A stretch of DNA of 64,000 nucleotides from Rhodanobacter lindaniclasticus (GCF_004799035.1 NZ_MWIO01000008.1:1-64000); one strand, 5' to 3'. Shown: positions 30,945 to 41,600, counted from the first letter of the stretch. Notes: generated by a model not told the origin, from the sequence alone. Translations and numbers: made by a program.

Positions 30945-33365
30945 TCACGCCTTCCCGTCGATCGCGTCCTGGTCCGAACCATCGCCCAGCATCCGGCGCA
31001 GGCGATCGGCCAGGGCATTCACCGTGAACGGCTTGGCGATCAGTTCCATGCCTGCGGGAAATCCCGTGGCCGATGATGCATCGGCGGCATAGCCGGTCAT
31101 CAGCAGCACTTTCAGGCCGGGCTGGCGCTCGCGCAGGATCTCGGCGAGCAGGCGGCCATTCATGCCCGGCAGGCCGATGTCCGAAATCAGCATGTGCAGG
31201 TTCCCGCGGGACTCGATCGCGGCCAGTGCGGCATCGGCATTCTCCGCTTCCAGCACGGCATAGCCCAGCTGGTTCAGCACCTCCACCACCACGTGGCGCA
31301 CCACCTTCTCGTCATCCACCACCAGCACGAACTCGTCGCTGGACAGCGCGTGCAGGACGGCGTCCGCCTGCCCGGCCTTTTCCTGCAGCGCAGCGACGTG
31401 GCGAGGCAGGTAGAGCCTGATCGACGTGCCCTGGCCCGGTTCGCTGCGGATGTCGCAATAACCGTTCGACTGTCTCGCGAAACCGTAGATCATCGACAGC
31501 CCCAGGCCCGTGCCCCGCCCCGCCGGCTTGGTCGTGAAGAAGGGCTCGAAGGCGTGCTCCAGCACCTCGGGGCTCATGCCCACGCCCTCGTCCGCCACTT
31601 CGATGCAGATGTATTGACCGCCGCCGGCCTCCGACCAGTTGTCGCTTTTGATGGCGCCCGCATCCATGTTGCTTGAACGGATCAGCAGGTTGCCGCCATC
31701 GGGCATCGCATCGCGGGCGTTGATGGTCAGGTTGAGCAAGGCGCTTTCCAGCTGGTTCGGGTCGCACAGGGTCAGCCACAGGTCGGGTGCGAGTTCGAAC
31801 GTGAGCGTCACCGACTCGCCGACAGTGCGTCGCAGCAACTCCGCCATCGACAAGATCAGCGGGTTGGTCGCCACCGGGCGCGGGTCCAGCGGCTGGCGGC
31901 GCGAGAACGCCAGCAGCCGGTGGGTCATGGCGGCGGCGCGGTTGGCCGAGTTCAGCGCACCCTGGACGAAGCGCTCCACATTGGCGATGTCGCCCGCGCC
32001 AGCTTGCATCTGGATCAAGTCCAGCGATCCGATGATGCCCTGCAGGAGGTTGTTGAAATCGTGCGCCAGGCCGCCGGTGAGCTGGCCGACGGCCTCCATC
32101 TTCTGCGCCTGGCGCAGTTGCGCCTCGATCTGGATCTTTTCGCTGAGGTCGCGGATGAACACGTTGGTGCGCGACTTGCCGCGCACGGTCAAGGTGCTGA
32201 CGCTCAGCTCCACCGGTATCCGCGCGCCCACGCGGTTGATCATCTCGCTTTGCCGCGTGGCGCCGCGTTTGGCACCCCGCGCCACACCGGGCTTCAGCTC
32301 GACGGCCAGGCGTTCGGGTTCGCCGGGCGGGCCGAGCAGGACCGCCAGCACCTGGCCCCGCGCCTCCGCCCGGGACCAGCCGAACATCGCCTCGGCCTGC
32401 GGGTTCCAGCGCACGATCCGGCCCGCCTCGTCCAGTTGCGCGAAGCCGTCCAGCGCGGAGTCGATGATGCCGCGCGCCAGTTCGTCGCTCTCGATCAGCG
32501 CTGCCTCCGCCTGCCTGCGCTCGGACACGTCGCGGGTGATCTTGGCAAAGCCGACCAGGGCGCCGTCGTCGAAAACCGGATCGATCACCACGCTGGCCCA
32601 GAAGCGGCCGCCATCCTTGCGGACCCGCCAGCCCTCGGCGACGTAATGCCCCTCGCGCAGCGCCGTGGCCAGGGCGATCGCGGGCTTGCCGAGCCTGCGG
32701 TCCTCCTCGGTGTAGAAGCGGGAAAAATGCTGGCCGACAATCTCGTCGGCGCGGTAGCCCTTGATGCGTTCGGCACCGGTATTCCAGTTGGTGATCTGGC
32801 CTTCGGGATCGAGCATGAAGATCGCGTAGTCGGTGACGTTGGACACCAGCAGCTGGAAGTAGCGCTCGCTGCGGTGCAGGCGCTCGATGTGGGCCTCCGC
32901 AAGGCGTGTGCGTTCGGCCAGGCGTTGCTTCAGCCGGCGCGCGAGATCCCGGTTGGCCTGCTCCGCCTCCTGCTGGTCGGTGATGTCCACCAGCATGTTC
33001 ACCGCGCCGACCAGCCTGCCCTCGTCGAACAGCGGAGTCGGGTACTCGGCAACGTGTACACGCTGGCCGTCGGAGCGCTCGGCGATGGTTGTCTCGCCGT
33101 ACAGGGTTCGCGCCTCGCGTATCGCGATGGCCATCGGGCACTGGTCGTGCGCCAGCGGCGTGCCATCGAGGCGGAACAACCGCGCCGGGATGCACCACTT
33201 CCTGCCCGCCTCGGGGCGCCGTCCCATCAGCTCGACGGCTGCCTCGTTGAAGAAGGTGATCGTGCCCTCGGCATCGGTGGTGTACGCCGCGATCGGCAGG
33301 GCCTGCAGCACGGAGTGCGAGAACCGATCGCGCTCCAGCGTGGGTGGTTCGGTCATGGCCATCAT
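30945..33365 (-). CDS. PAS-containing hybrid histidine kinase
   Basis: This 806-residue protein has three PAS domains (about 15-130, 165-290, 300-415). A HisKA domain follows with His in LTGGLAHDFNNLLQG (about 430), then a HATPase domain (ADEGVGM, GTGLGLSMIYGFARQ) and a C-terminal receiver (VVDDEKVVRHV, Asp in MLISDIGLPGMNG). It has no clear transmembrane helix, so it is probably a cytosolic redox, light or ligand sensor. The start ATGATG at 33365/33362 follows GGGAGGG closely, and the second ATG has the better spacing. It is divergent from the TonB receptor gene and convergent with the single-domain regulator. Confidence 0.93.
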   Translation of the reverse strand: MMAMTEPPTLERDRFSHSVLQALPIAAYTTDAEGTITFFNEAAVELMGRRPEAGRKWCIPARLFRLDGTPLAHDQCPMAIAIREARTLYGETTIAERSDGQRVHVAEYPTPLFDEGRLVGAVNMLVDITDQQEAEQANRDLARRLKQRLAERTRLAEAHIERLHRSERYFQLLVSNVTDYAIFMLDPEGQITNWNTGAERIKGYRADEIVGQHFSRFYTEEDRRLGKPAIALATALREGHYVAEGWRVRKDGGRFWASVVIDPVFDDGALVGFAKITRDVSERRQAEAALIESDELARGIIDSALDGFAQLDEAGRIVRWNPQAEAMFGWSRAEARGQVLAVLLGPPGEPERLAVELKPGVARGAKRGATRQSEMINRVGARIPVELSVSTLTVRGKSRTNVFIRDLSEKIQIEAQLRQAQKMEAVGQLTGGLAHDFNNLLQGIIGSLDLIQMQAGAGDIANVERFVQGALNSANRAAAMTHRLLAFSRRQPLDPRPVATNPLILSMAELLRRTVGESVTLTFELAPDLWLTLCDPNQLESALLNLTINARDAMPDGGNLLIRSSNMDAGAIKSDNWSEAGGGQYICIEVADEGVGMSPEVLEHAFEPFFTTKPAGRGTGLGLSMIYGFARQSNGYCDIRSEPGQGTSIRLYLPRHVAALQEKAGQADAVLHALSSDEFVLVVDDEKVVRHVVVEVLNQLGYAVLEAENADAALAAIESRGNLHMLISDIGLPGMNGRLLAEILRERQPGLKVLLMTGYAADASSATGFPAGMELIAKPFTVNALADRLRRMLGDGSDQDAIDGKA

Positions 33366-33773
33366 GTCCCTCCCGTACCGATCCTGACGCGTCGCACCCT
33401 GCAGGGATGAATGCTGGGGGCGACGGGCGCTTCACGACCGTCCCACGGGATCCTCTCCAGTCTCTCCTGGGCACTATGCACCCGCCTCGCGGGCCTTGCC
33501 AATCGCGCGGGCCGAATCTGTCGCCTGGGCACCGATGCCCGAAGGCCAGGCAACGCCGATGTCCTATGCTGTGGATGGCCGGCAATGCGCGGCGATCGCG
33601 GCCGGCGACCATGGCGGACTGGACGCCACCAGCGGCAACGAGGTGATGGTCTGCGCGTTGCCCGCGAAGGGGCGACTGCTTCGCGGCGATCATCCATGGG
33701 ACGGAACCGGCAATCAGGCGGCAGACATGCACCTTGTCATCCATGCACATCGGATTTGCTGCACGGGCCGCTC
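33366..33773. promoter_or_regulatory. 408-bp divergent intergenic region, nothing recognised
   Basis: This spans the starts of the hybrid kinase (minus) and the TonB-dependent receptor (plus). A plus frame is open through it and continuous with the receptor, but it lacks family similarity. I looked for a cobalamin riboswitch core and a Fur-type palindrome, as expected upstream of metal or siderophore receptors, and saw neither. Confidence 0.3.
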
Positions 33774-35891
33774 ATGCGGATGAGCCGCGGCGCCGCTTGC
33801 CGGTCGATGCTGTTGGCGACGGGGCTGGCCGTCTGGGCCCTCCCCGCCCTGGCGCAGGATGAGGTGCCCCCCGGTGCGGCGCGCGAGGCGGCCGCCACCC
33901 TGCCTGTGGTAGTGGTCACCGCGACCCGCCACGCGCAGCAACCGTTCGAGCTGCCGGTGTCGATCGACGCGGTGAGCCTGCAGCAGATCCAGGCGAATCG
34001 GGCATCGATCGATCCATCCGAATCCCTGCGCGAGGTGCCCGGCGTACTGGCGCGTGACCGGCAGAATGCGGCGCAGGACGAACAGATCTCGATCCGCGGC
34101 TTCGGTGCGCGCACCACCTTCGGCGTGCGCGGCGTGCGGCTGTACGTGGACGGCATTCCCGCCACCATGCCGGACGGTCAGGGCCAGGTGTCGAACTTCA
34201 GCCTCGGCGCGGCCGATCGCATCGAGGTGTTGCGCGGACCGTTCTCGGCGCTGTACGGCAATTCTTCCGGCGGCGTGATCCAGCTGTTCACCGCCGACGG
34301 CACCGATCCACCGGAGTGGCGGATGATGTTCGGCGCGGGGCGTTACGCCGGTCAGCGCGTCGAACTGGGCACGCGCGGCATCGCCGGCGACCTCGACTAC
34401 AACCTCGACCTGTCGCGCCTCGACGGCGACGGTTTCCGCCGGCACAGCCGAGCCACCCGCTACAACGGCAACGCCAAACTGCGCTTCGCGCTGGGCGGCG
34501 GCAACCGCGTCACGGTGGTGGCCAACAGCGTGCTGCTGCCGCATGCGCAGGACCCGAAGGGGCTCACCTGGCCGGAATACCGGGCCGATCCGCGCCAGGC
34601 CGCGCCATCGGCGCTGATCTATGACACCCGCAAGAGCGTGCGGCAGAACCAGCTCGGCCTTGTCGCCGAACACGATGACGAGCGCGGCGGCGAATGGCGC
34701 GCGTTGACCTACTACGGTCGACGCGCGGTGCAACAGATCCTGTCGATACCGCCGGTGGCACAGGCCAGCGCGCTCAGCGCCGGCGGCGTCGTCGATCTGG
34801 ATGGCGGCTACGGCGGCGTGGATCTGCGCCGGCGCCGGGAGGGCCGGCTTGGCGGACGCCCATTTGAGTTGATCGTGGGCAGCAGTTGGGACCGCCAGAA
34901 CCAGCAGCGCCGCGGCTACGAGAATTTCGTCGGCGACACGCTGGGCGTGATCGGCGCCCTGCGCCGCGACGAGCAGGACGTGGTGTGGGATTTCGACCAG
35001 TACGCGCAGGCCAGCTGGAAGCTGTCGTCGCGCTGGTCGCTCAGCGGCGGCGTGCGGCACAGCAGCGTGCATTTCCGCGTGGACGATCGCTACATCACCG
35101 CCGGCAACCCCGACGACAGCGGCCAGCGTGTCTACAGCGCCACCAATCCGGTCGCCGGCGCGCTGTTCCGCGCCACCGGCAACTGGCATCTGTACGCGTC
35201 GTGGGGACACGGTTTCGAAACGCCCACCTTCAGCGAACTCGGCTATCGCAGCGATGGCGGCAGCGGCCTCAACCTGGGCCTGGCCGCCGCCCGTTCGACC
35301 AACCTCGAACTCGGTTCGAAGTGGCGCTTGGTCGGTGACAACAGCATCGAGCTGGCGTGGTTCCAGGCCGACACGCGCGACGAGCTGGCGGTGGACAGCA
35401 ACACCGACGGCCGCACCACGTACCGCAATCGCGGCCGTGCGAAAAGACGCGGCATCGAAGCCAAACTGCATCTGACCCTGGCCCCGCGCTGGCAGGCCCA
35501 TCTCGCCTACACCTGGCTCGATGCACGCTTCACCCAATCGCCGGACGGCAGCGGCACGCGCATCGCCGGCGTGCCGCGCTCGGCGCTGGACGCCAGCCTC
35601 CGCTGGGGCGGCGCCCGCGGCTGGCATGCCCGGTTGCAGCTGTCAGCGATCGGCGCGGTCGTCGCCAACGATGTCAATACCGCGCGTGCACCGGGCTACG
35701 CGCTGGTCGACGCCAGCATGGGTTACGTCATCGACAGCATCCGCGTGCAGGTGGCGCCCTTCCTGCGCCTGGACAACCTGTTCGACCGCCGCTACATCGG
35801 CTCGGTCATCGTCAACGAATCCACCGGCCGCTACTACGAACCCGGTCCTGGCCGCGCGATCTACGTCGGTTGTCGGGTGACGTTCCGCTGA
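33774..35891 (+). CDS. TonB-dependent outer-membrane receptor
   Basis: This protein of about 705 residues starts MRMSRGAACRSMLLATGLAV, with a Sec signal (cleavage near ALA-QD). A TonB-box-like segment, LPVVVVTATRH, is followed by a plug domain (SESLREVPGVLARD, ISIRGFGARTTFGVRGVRLY, IEVLRGPFSALYGNSSGGVI). A 22-strand barrel ends in LDNLFDRRYIGSVIVNES and the terminal YVGCRVTFR. It transports an iron chelate, cobalamin or other ligand across the outer membrane using TonB-ExbBD. The arrangement of plug motifs resembles putative siderophore receptors. No ECF sigma/anti-sigma pair is adjacent. Confidence 0.92.
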   Translation: MRMSRGAACRSMLLATGLAVWALPALAQDEVPPGAAREAAATLPVVVVTATRHAQQPFELPVSIDAVSLQQIQANRASIDPSESLREVPGVLARDRQNAAQDEQISIRGFGARTTFGVRGVRLYVDGIPATMPDGQGQVSNFSLGAADRIEVLRGPFSALYGNSSGGVIQLFTADGTDPPEWRMMFGAGRYAGQRVELGTRGIAGDLDYNLDLSRLDGDGFRRHSRATRYNGNAKLRFALGGGNRVTVVANSVLLPHAQDPKGLTWPEYRADPRQAAPSALIYDTRKSVRQNQLGLVAEHDDERGGEWRALTYYGRRAVQQILSIPPVAQASALSAGGVVDLDGGYGGVDLRRRREGRLGGRPFELIVGSSWDRQNQQRRGYENFVGDTLGVIGALRRDEQDVVWDFDQYAQASWKLSSRWSLSGGVRHSSVHFRVDDRYITAGNPDDSGQRVYSATNPVAGALFRATGNWHLYASWGHGFETPTFSELGYRSDGGSGLNLGLAAARSTNLELGSKWRLVGDNSIELAWFQADTRDELAVDSNTDGRTTYRNRGRAKRRGIEAKLHLTLAPRWQAHLAYTWLDARFTQSPDGSGTRIAGVPRSALDASLRWGGARGWHARLQLSAIGAVVANDVNTARAPGYALVDASMGYVIDSIRVQVAPFLRLDNLFDRRYIGSVIVNESTGRYYEPGPGRAIYVGCRVTFR

Positions 35892-35903
35892 CAGGCACGC
35901 TCC

Positions 35904-35929
35904 GCAGGAGCGCGCTCGCGAGCGATACC
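35904..35929. repeat. REP-like palindromic element
   Basis: A 26-bp sequence beginning GCAGGAGCGCGCTCGCGAGC and ending GATACC lies 12 bp after the TonB receptor stop. It is closely related to the inverted pair at 51316-51415, and its centre is self-complementary (GCGCTCGCGAGCG). It is typical of dispersed extragenic REP elements in this group. Confidence 0.6.
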
Positions 35930-36127
35930 TCCATACGGGGGTTGGGGATTGGGCAACCTTGAAGGCAGCCGTTGCTGACCTACCCGCCGAGGCACCCGGC
36001 TTTCACATGCACACGATCGACACGTTAGCTGCGCGACGCATGTCGGGTCGAACCGAACACGGGGGCCGAGGTGTACTACCGTGGTATCGGCAACAAGCAC
36101 CTGCTGCGCCAACCGGACCTGAAGACC

Positions 36128-37102
36128 ATGCGTACCGACAAGACCGCCGCAGATCTGCGTGACAGCGATCGTGCCCCATCCACGCGTCCGGCCCGGAATC
36201 GCCGCAAAGGCGAAAACGAGGCACCCGCCGCCGACATCACCATCACCCATCCCGATCGCGTGGTGTATCCCGGGGACGGCATCACCAAACAGCAAGTGGC
36301 CGACTACTACGCCAGTGTGATGGACTGGTTCCTGCCCGGCGTGGTGGACCGCCCCACCTCGGTCATCCGCTGCCCGGAAGGCACCGGGAAGGACTGCTTC
36401 TTCCAGAAGCACATGATCCCGGGCCTCAAGCACGTCGGCAGCGTGAAGCTGAAGGAAGAATCCGGCACGCAGGCCAGCTACATCTATCCACGCGATGCCA
36501 GCTCGGTGATCGAACTGGTGCAGTTCGGCGTGCTGGAATTCCACCCCTGGGGTGCGACCGTCAGACAGCCGGACAAGGCCGACCGCGTGGTGTTCGACCT
36601 CGATCCCGGCGAGAACGTGGCCTGGGATCGCGTGGTGGCCGCGGCACGACTGGTGCGCAAGCTGCTGTCGCAGGTGGGGCTGGAGTCGTTCGTGCGCACC
36701 ACCGGCGGCAAGGGCCTGCACGTGGTGCTGCCGATCAATCCCGGTGGTCCGTGGCCGCAGGTGAAAGCCTTCGCCCAGGCGTTCGCCAGCTCGCTCGCGC
36801 AGGCCCATCCGCTGGAGTTCATCGCCACCGCCAGCAAGGCACTACGCGAGGGGCTGATCTACGTCGACTACCTGCGCAACAGTCGCGGCGCCACCAGCGT
36901 GGCCTCGTACTCGCTGCGCGCCCGGCCCGGTGCGCCGGTGGCGATGCCGCTGCGCTGGACCGAACTGGGCAAGCTGAAAAGCGGCCACGACTTCGACATC
37001 CATTCCGCGCCGAAGCGGCTGGCGCGGCTGCGCAGCGACCCGTGGGATGGCATCGACGAACTGCGCCAGAACCTCGATGACGTGATGGACAATCTCGACT
37101 GA
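36128..37102 (+). CDS. stand-alone LigD polymerase-domain (primase-polymerase) protein
   Basis: This 324-residue protein belongs to the archaeo-eukaryotic primase-like polymerase module of bacterial non-homologous end joining. Motifs visible are THPDRVVYPGDGITK (start of the PolDom), FFQKHMIP, RVVFDLDPGENVAW (metal-binding Asp pair), RTTGGKGLHVVLPI and IYVDYLRNSRGATS. The ligase and phosphoesterase modules of full LigD are absent, and no ku gene lies in the window. The first 45 residues are Arg/Ala-rich and not conserved. The ATG at 36128 is chosen; a GTG at 36071 would add 19 residues. It probably fills gaps at breaks together with partners encoded elsewhere. Confidence 0.88.
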   Translation: MRTDKTAADLRDSDRAPSTRPARNRRKGENEAPAADITITHPDRVVYPGDGITKQQVADYYASVMDWFLPGVVDRPTSVIRCPEGTGKDCFFQKHMIPGLKHVGSVKLKEESGTQASYIYPRDASSVIELVQFGVLEFHPWGATVRQPDKADRVVFDLDPGENVAWDRVVAAARLVRKLLSQVGLESFVRTTGGKGLHVVLPINPGGPWPQVKAFAQAFASSLAQAHPLEFIATASKALREGLIYVDYLRNSRGATSVASYSLRARPGAPVAMPLRWTELGKLKSGHDFDIHSAPKRLARLRSDPWDGIDELRQNLDDVMDNLD

Positions 37103-37160
37103 CCATCGCGAACGGCGTCAGAGGCCAAGCCCAGTGACTATCCGCGACCCCGGTGCGGAA

Positions 37161-37628
37161 TCAGCGCAGTGGTTCGAGGGCCTTGTCGCCCTGGCAACGG
37201 ATCGGCCCGCCGCCGCGGCCGCGGGCCTGGGTGAAGGTGGAGCCGCGGCGATCGATCACGATGCCGTTGGCGCATTGCTGGTTTTCGTCCAGCAGGTAAC
37301 TGGCGGCGACGCGCCTGTCCTGCTCCTGCTGGCGTTCCAGCTGCACGACGCGACGGGCCTGGTATTCGCGGGCCTGGTCGGCCACCTGGCGATAATTGCT
37401 GGCCAGTTCCTCCCGACGCTGGCGCAGGTCGCGCGCCAGTTGGTCATGGCGCTGTCGTGCACGGGCTTTCGCCTGTTCGGCCTGCAGCGCCGCGGCACGC
37501 CGGGATTCCTGGATCAGTTCGTCGGCATGGCGGGCGGCGAGGTAGCGCGACACCCCGTTCCAGGCCAGCGCCGCCAGCACGAGGGCAGCAAGGGCGGCGG
37601 CGACTTTCCAGCGCAAGCCAATCGTCAT
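37161..37628 (-). CDS. membrane-anchored coiled-coil protein, unknown
   Basis: This 155-residue protein has an N-terminal transmembrane helix (VAAALAALVLAALAWNGV). A long Arg/Gln/Glu-rich coiled coil follows (about 35-105, with QAKARARQRHDQLARDLRQR), and then a small C-terminal region with Cys residues (ENQQCANGIVIDRRGSTF). The layout is like Rz/LysB-type spanin i-components or small division-associated proteins, but neither can be claimed. It is 33 bp downstream of zipA on the same strand, where ligA is found in many relatives. Confidence 0.55.
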   Translation of the reverse strand: MTIGLRWKVAAALAALVLAALAWNGVSRYLAARHADELIQESRRAAALQAEQAKARARQRHDQLARDLRQRREELASNYRQVADQAREYQARRVVQLERQQEQDRRVAASYLLDENQQCANGIVIDRRGSTFTQARGRGGGPIRCQGDKALEPLR

Positions 37629-37661
37629 GGTTCCCGCTCCCGGTCAGGCAAGGCGAGCCGC

Positions 37662-38627
37662 TCAACGACCGAAGATGATTTCTTCACCTTCGTGGTCGCG
37701 GTCCCATCCGCGCAATTGATCACGGATGTGCGCGATGCCCTGACGACCCAGCGCATTGCGCTCCTCGTCGAGCACCTGGCCATCCAGCAGTTCGGCCAGC
37801 CGCTGCGCGGTGGGCAGCATGGCGTCCCAGGCGTCGAGCGCGGGAATGGGTCCGGGCAAGGTCATGAAGAAGCTGACCCCCGGAGTCTGCAGCGCGTCCA
37901 GCCGGGCCAGGTCGAAATTGCCCGGCTTGAGCATGTTGGCGACGCTGAAGATGGGCCCGAGTTCGCGCTTGCCGTCCACCAGCCGGTGGTAGATGCCCAT
38001 GTCGCCGAATTCCAGCCCGGCCTTCTCGGTGGCGACCACCAGGTCCGGGCCGTTGAAACGCGCGCCGTCGCGGGCCACCACGAACAGCGTGACGATGCGT
38101 TCCACCGGCTTGTCGGCCGGGCGCCGACCCAGCTCCGAGCGCGGCGCCGGCTTGGCGGTGGGCGGCGCTGGCGGCGGCACCGGCGCGGCAGCGGGCGCTT
38201 CGGCGGTGGGTTCGGCGGTGGGTTCGGCGGGCGCGCGCAAGGTGTCCACGATCGAGGCGGCATGGCCGGCCAGGCGTTCGGTCAGGCGCTCGGCCGGCTT
38301 GGCGGCATGGCGTTCGCCGGAGAGCGTGGCGCCGAGGCGCTCCAGTTCCTCACGCAGACCGACGTCTAGCTCGCCCTGCTGCGGCGTCGCCGAGGTGTCG
38401 CCCAGGCTGAAGGCCGGGTTGTCGGCCAAGCTGGAGCCGCCCATGGTGGGCTCGCGCCGCGCGTGTCCGTGCGTGTGAGCATCGCCCGCTGCCCTGCGCT
38501 TGCCCTGCTCCTTCCGCGGCTGGCCGAACAACCAGATCAGTGCCAGCACGACCAGCCCCACGACCAGCATGGGAATGCCGACGGCGGCGTTCCAGGCAAA
38601 GGCAAGCAAGGGTTGCACGGTCATCAT
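37662..38627 (-). CDS. zipA: cell division protein ZipA
   Basis: This 321-residue protein anchors and stabilises the FtsZ ring at the inner membrane. Residues 10-35 form the N-terminal transmembrane helix (GIPMLVVGLVVLALIWLFGQ). A charged and Pro/Ala-rich linker (about 40-180) carries EPTAEPTAEAPAAAP repeats. The C-terminal FtsZ-binding domain begins VERIVTLFVVARDGARFNGP and contains MGIYHRLVDG and FFMTLPGP. The gene lies eight bases after smc, so the two are co-transcribed. Confidence 0.92.
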   Translation of the reverse strand: MMTVQPLLAFAWNAAVGIPMLVVGLVVLALIWLFGQPRKEQGKRRAAGDAHTHGHARREPTMGGSSLADNPAFSLGDTSATPQQGELDVGLREELERLGATLSGERHAAKPAERLTERLAGHAASIVDTLRAPAEPTAEPTAEAPAAAPVPPPAPPTAKPAPRSELGRRPADKPVERIVTLFVVARDGARFNGPDLVVATEKAGLEFGDMGIYHRLVDGKRELGPIFSVANMLKPGNFDLARLDALQTPGVSFFMTLPGPIPALDAWDAMLPTAQRLAELLDGQVLDEERNALGRQGIAHIRDQLRGWDRDHEGEEIIFGR

Positions 38628-38635
38628 CGGTTCCT

Positions 38636-41600
38636 TCAGGCAGCTCCCGCCAGTTTAGCCGCTTCGGCCAGATCCACCTGCACCAGCCGTGACACGCCGG
38701 GCTCGCGCATGGTCACGCCGCACAGCTGGGTGGCGGCTTCCATGGTGGCCTTGTTGTGGCTGATGAAGATGAACTGCACGTGTTCGCTCATCTCGCTCAC
38801 CAGACTGGAGAAGCGGCCCACGTTGGCCTCGTCCAGCGGTGCGTCGACCTCGTCGAGCAGGCAGAACGGCGCGGGGTTGAGGCCGAAGATGGCGAACACC
38901 AGCGACACCGCGGTCAGCGCCTTCTCGCCGCCGGACAGCAGCGAGATGTTGGAGGGTCGCTTGCCCGGCGGACGCGCCATGATCGTCACGCCGGTGTTGA
39001 GCAGATCGTCGCCGGTCAGTTCCAGGTAGGCATGGCCGCCGCCGAACAGGCGCGGGAACAGTTCCTGCACGCCGGCGTTGACCTTGTCGAAGGTTTCCTT
39101 GAAACGCTGGCGGGTCTCGCGGTCGATCTTCTTGATCGCGCCTTCCAGCGTCGCCATCGCGTCGACCAGGTCGGTGAGCTGGTTGTCGAGGTAGGTCTTG
39201 CGCTCGCTCTGCTCGGCGTGTTCCTGGATCGCGGCCAGGTTGACCGGCTCCAGCCGGATGATCTTGTGACCAAGCTCGGCCAGCTGTGTGCGCCACTGGT
39301 CGGCATCGATGTCGTCGGCCAGCTCGGCCAGCAGGGGCTCCAGCTCCAGCCCCGACGCGGTGATTGCCTCGGCCAGTTGTTCGGCACGCAGCTGCAGCGC
39401 CTGCGCGGCGAGGCGTTTTTGCGAAAGGCCTTCGCGCAGGGCCGCCAGATCCTGTTCGGCCAGGTGGCGTTCCTGTTCGAGCTTGCGGAACTCGAGGTCG
39501 CAATCTTCCAGCGCGCGACGCGCTTCGACCAGTTGCTTGTCGACCAGCAGGCGCTGGTCCAGATAGGCTTGGCGCTCGGCTTCCAGTTCGGCGATCGGGT
39601 CGGAGCCGGCAGCAAGCTGCTCGGCGATTTCGCTGCGGCGCGCCTCGATCTGGCGCAACTGGGCATCCATGCGCCCCAATGCCTGTTCCAGCGAGTGCAG
39701 CGACGAGCGCTTGGACTCCAGCGAGAGCGCGAGCGCGTGGGATTGATCGGCTGCCTCGCGCGCATTCATGCGCGCTTCCTCGCGTGCCTCGAGCAGGCCG
39801 CGTCGCTCGTTTTCCAGCTCGCGGCGCTGGTCTTCCAGATCGCCCATCAGGCCGACCGATTCATCCAGCCGGGCGCGGGCCTCGCGGGTCTGGGTCTGCA
39901 ATTCGTCGAGCTGGGCGGCCAGGTCAGCCAGTTCGCCGCTGACCTTCTCGGCGCGGGCCCGCGCGGTTTCCAGCTTGCCGCGATGACTCTGCAACTGGCC
40001 GGCCAGTTCGGACTGGCGGCGGTGCGCGTTGTACAGCTCGCGCTGGGCGTCGTCGCGTGCGCGCTCGGTTTCGAACTTGTTGGTGCGCAGGGCCTCGAGC
40101 CGCTCGCCCGCCTCTTCCAGTTGCGCCTCCAGCGTGGCGATCTGTTCGGCCAGCGTGCGCAATTCGCGCTCGCGCGCCAGCACGCCGACCTGGCTGCCTT
40201 GTGCCCGGCGCACGCGGGCCCAGCCGGGGCCCAGCCACTCGCCGCTGCGCGTCATCACCGACTGGTACGGCGCCAGTGCGGCCAGCGAAACCACCTGCCG
40301 GTGCGCGTCGTCCAGCGATTCGGCGGTGAGCACATGGCCGAGGATGGCCATGGCCGCGGCGGGACCGCGCACGTGCGCGGCCAGTGTGCCGGCGGCGCCG
40401 GCGCCACCTTCGACGGCATCGAGCAAGGCGACGTCGGCGTTGTCGAGTGCCGTGAACTCGGCGGCCAGCGCGTGCGACCCTTCCACCAGCACGCTGTCGA
40501 GGAAGCCGCTCAAGGCGGTTTCGACGGCGGTTTCCCAACCGTTCTCGACCTGCAGCGATTCACCGAGGCGGCGCGACGCGGTCAGGCCGAGGCGGGCCAG
40601 CCAGCTGCTGGCGGCGTTCTCTTCCTGGCCGAGCGCGGCATGCTGCAGCGCTTCCAGCGAGGCCTGCCGGCCACGCGCGGTCTGCAGTTGCTGGCGTATC
40701 TCGTTGAGCGAGGACAACACCTGGCGTTCTTCTTCCTGCACCTTTTCGTGCCGGGACTTGTGCTGGTCGAGCAGGCTGCCCAGGGTTTCCACACGCTCGC
40801 GCTGGGTGTCGTGCTCGCCGTGCAGCTGTTCGCCGGCGGCGGTCAGGGCGACCATGTCGGTGGCCTTCTGCTCGGCTTCCAGTGCTTCACGGCGGCGCGC
40901 CAGGTCGATGCCCTGGCGGTCCAGGTAATTGAGCTTGGTACGCTCCACCTCGGCAGCACGGTTGGACTCGCCTGCGTTGCGGGTATGGCCATCCCAGCGC
41001 TGCTGCCAGTCGGCCAGCTTCGCCTCGGTGCTGCGCTGGGCTTCGGCGGTGTCCTCCTGCAGCTGGTGCAGCGCCTCGAGTTTCGGTTCGCCTTCGGCCA
41101 GCGCCATGCGCAAGGTTTCGATCTGCTCGCGATCGGTGGCGATGTGCGCGGCCAGCTCGGCGTGCTCGCGTTCGCTGTCGGCATGGGCGCGCTGCAGGCG
41201 CTCGGCGCTCTCCTTGTTGTGGCGTACCTGCTGCTCGACGCGGGCGATCTCGGCGCCGACCTTGTACACGTCGGCCTGTACCGCGTTGAGGTGCTCGCTG
41301 GCGTCGGTGTGACGCTCGCGCATGCTTTCGATGCGCGCCTCGATCTCGCGCTGGCGGGCCAGCTGCTTCTCGATCTCGATCTCGGCCGCGGACAGGCCGG
41401 CGCCTTCGCCGTCGTGCTGGCTCTTGAGACCGCGGTATTCGAGCGCGCGCAGTTCGGCTTCCTTGCGGGTCTGCTCTTCCTTCAGCGCCTTCCAGCGTTC
41501 GGCGGCGCGGGCCTGGCGGTTCAGGTGTTCGAGCTGCTTGTCGACCTCGTCGCGCACGTCACGCACGCGGTCGAGGTTTTCGCGGGTCGCCTTGATGCGG

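Noticed and set aside
33366-33773. Possible cobalamin riboswitch or Fur box before the TonB receptor
   Set aside because: No B12-box-like core or AT-rich Fur palindrome could be found. The region remains unexplained.
33714-35627. A 637-codon minus-strand frame antisense to the TonB receptor
   Set aside because: Composition is that of a complementary-strand shadow, and the plus-strand receptor has signal, plug and barrel motifs.
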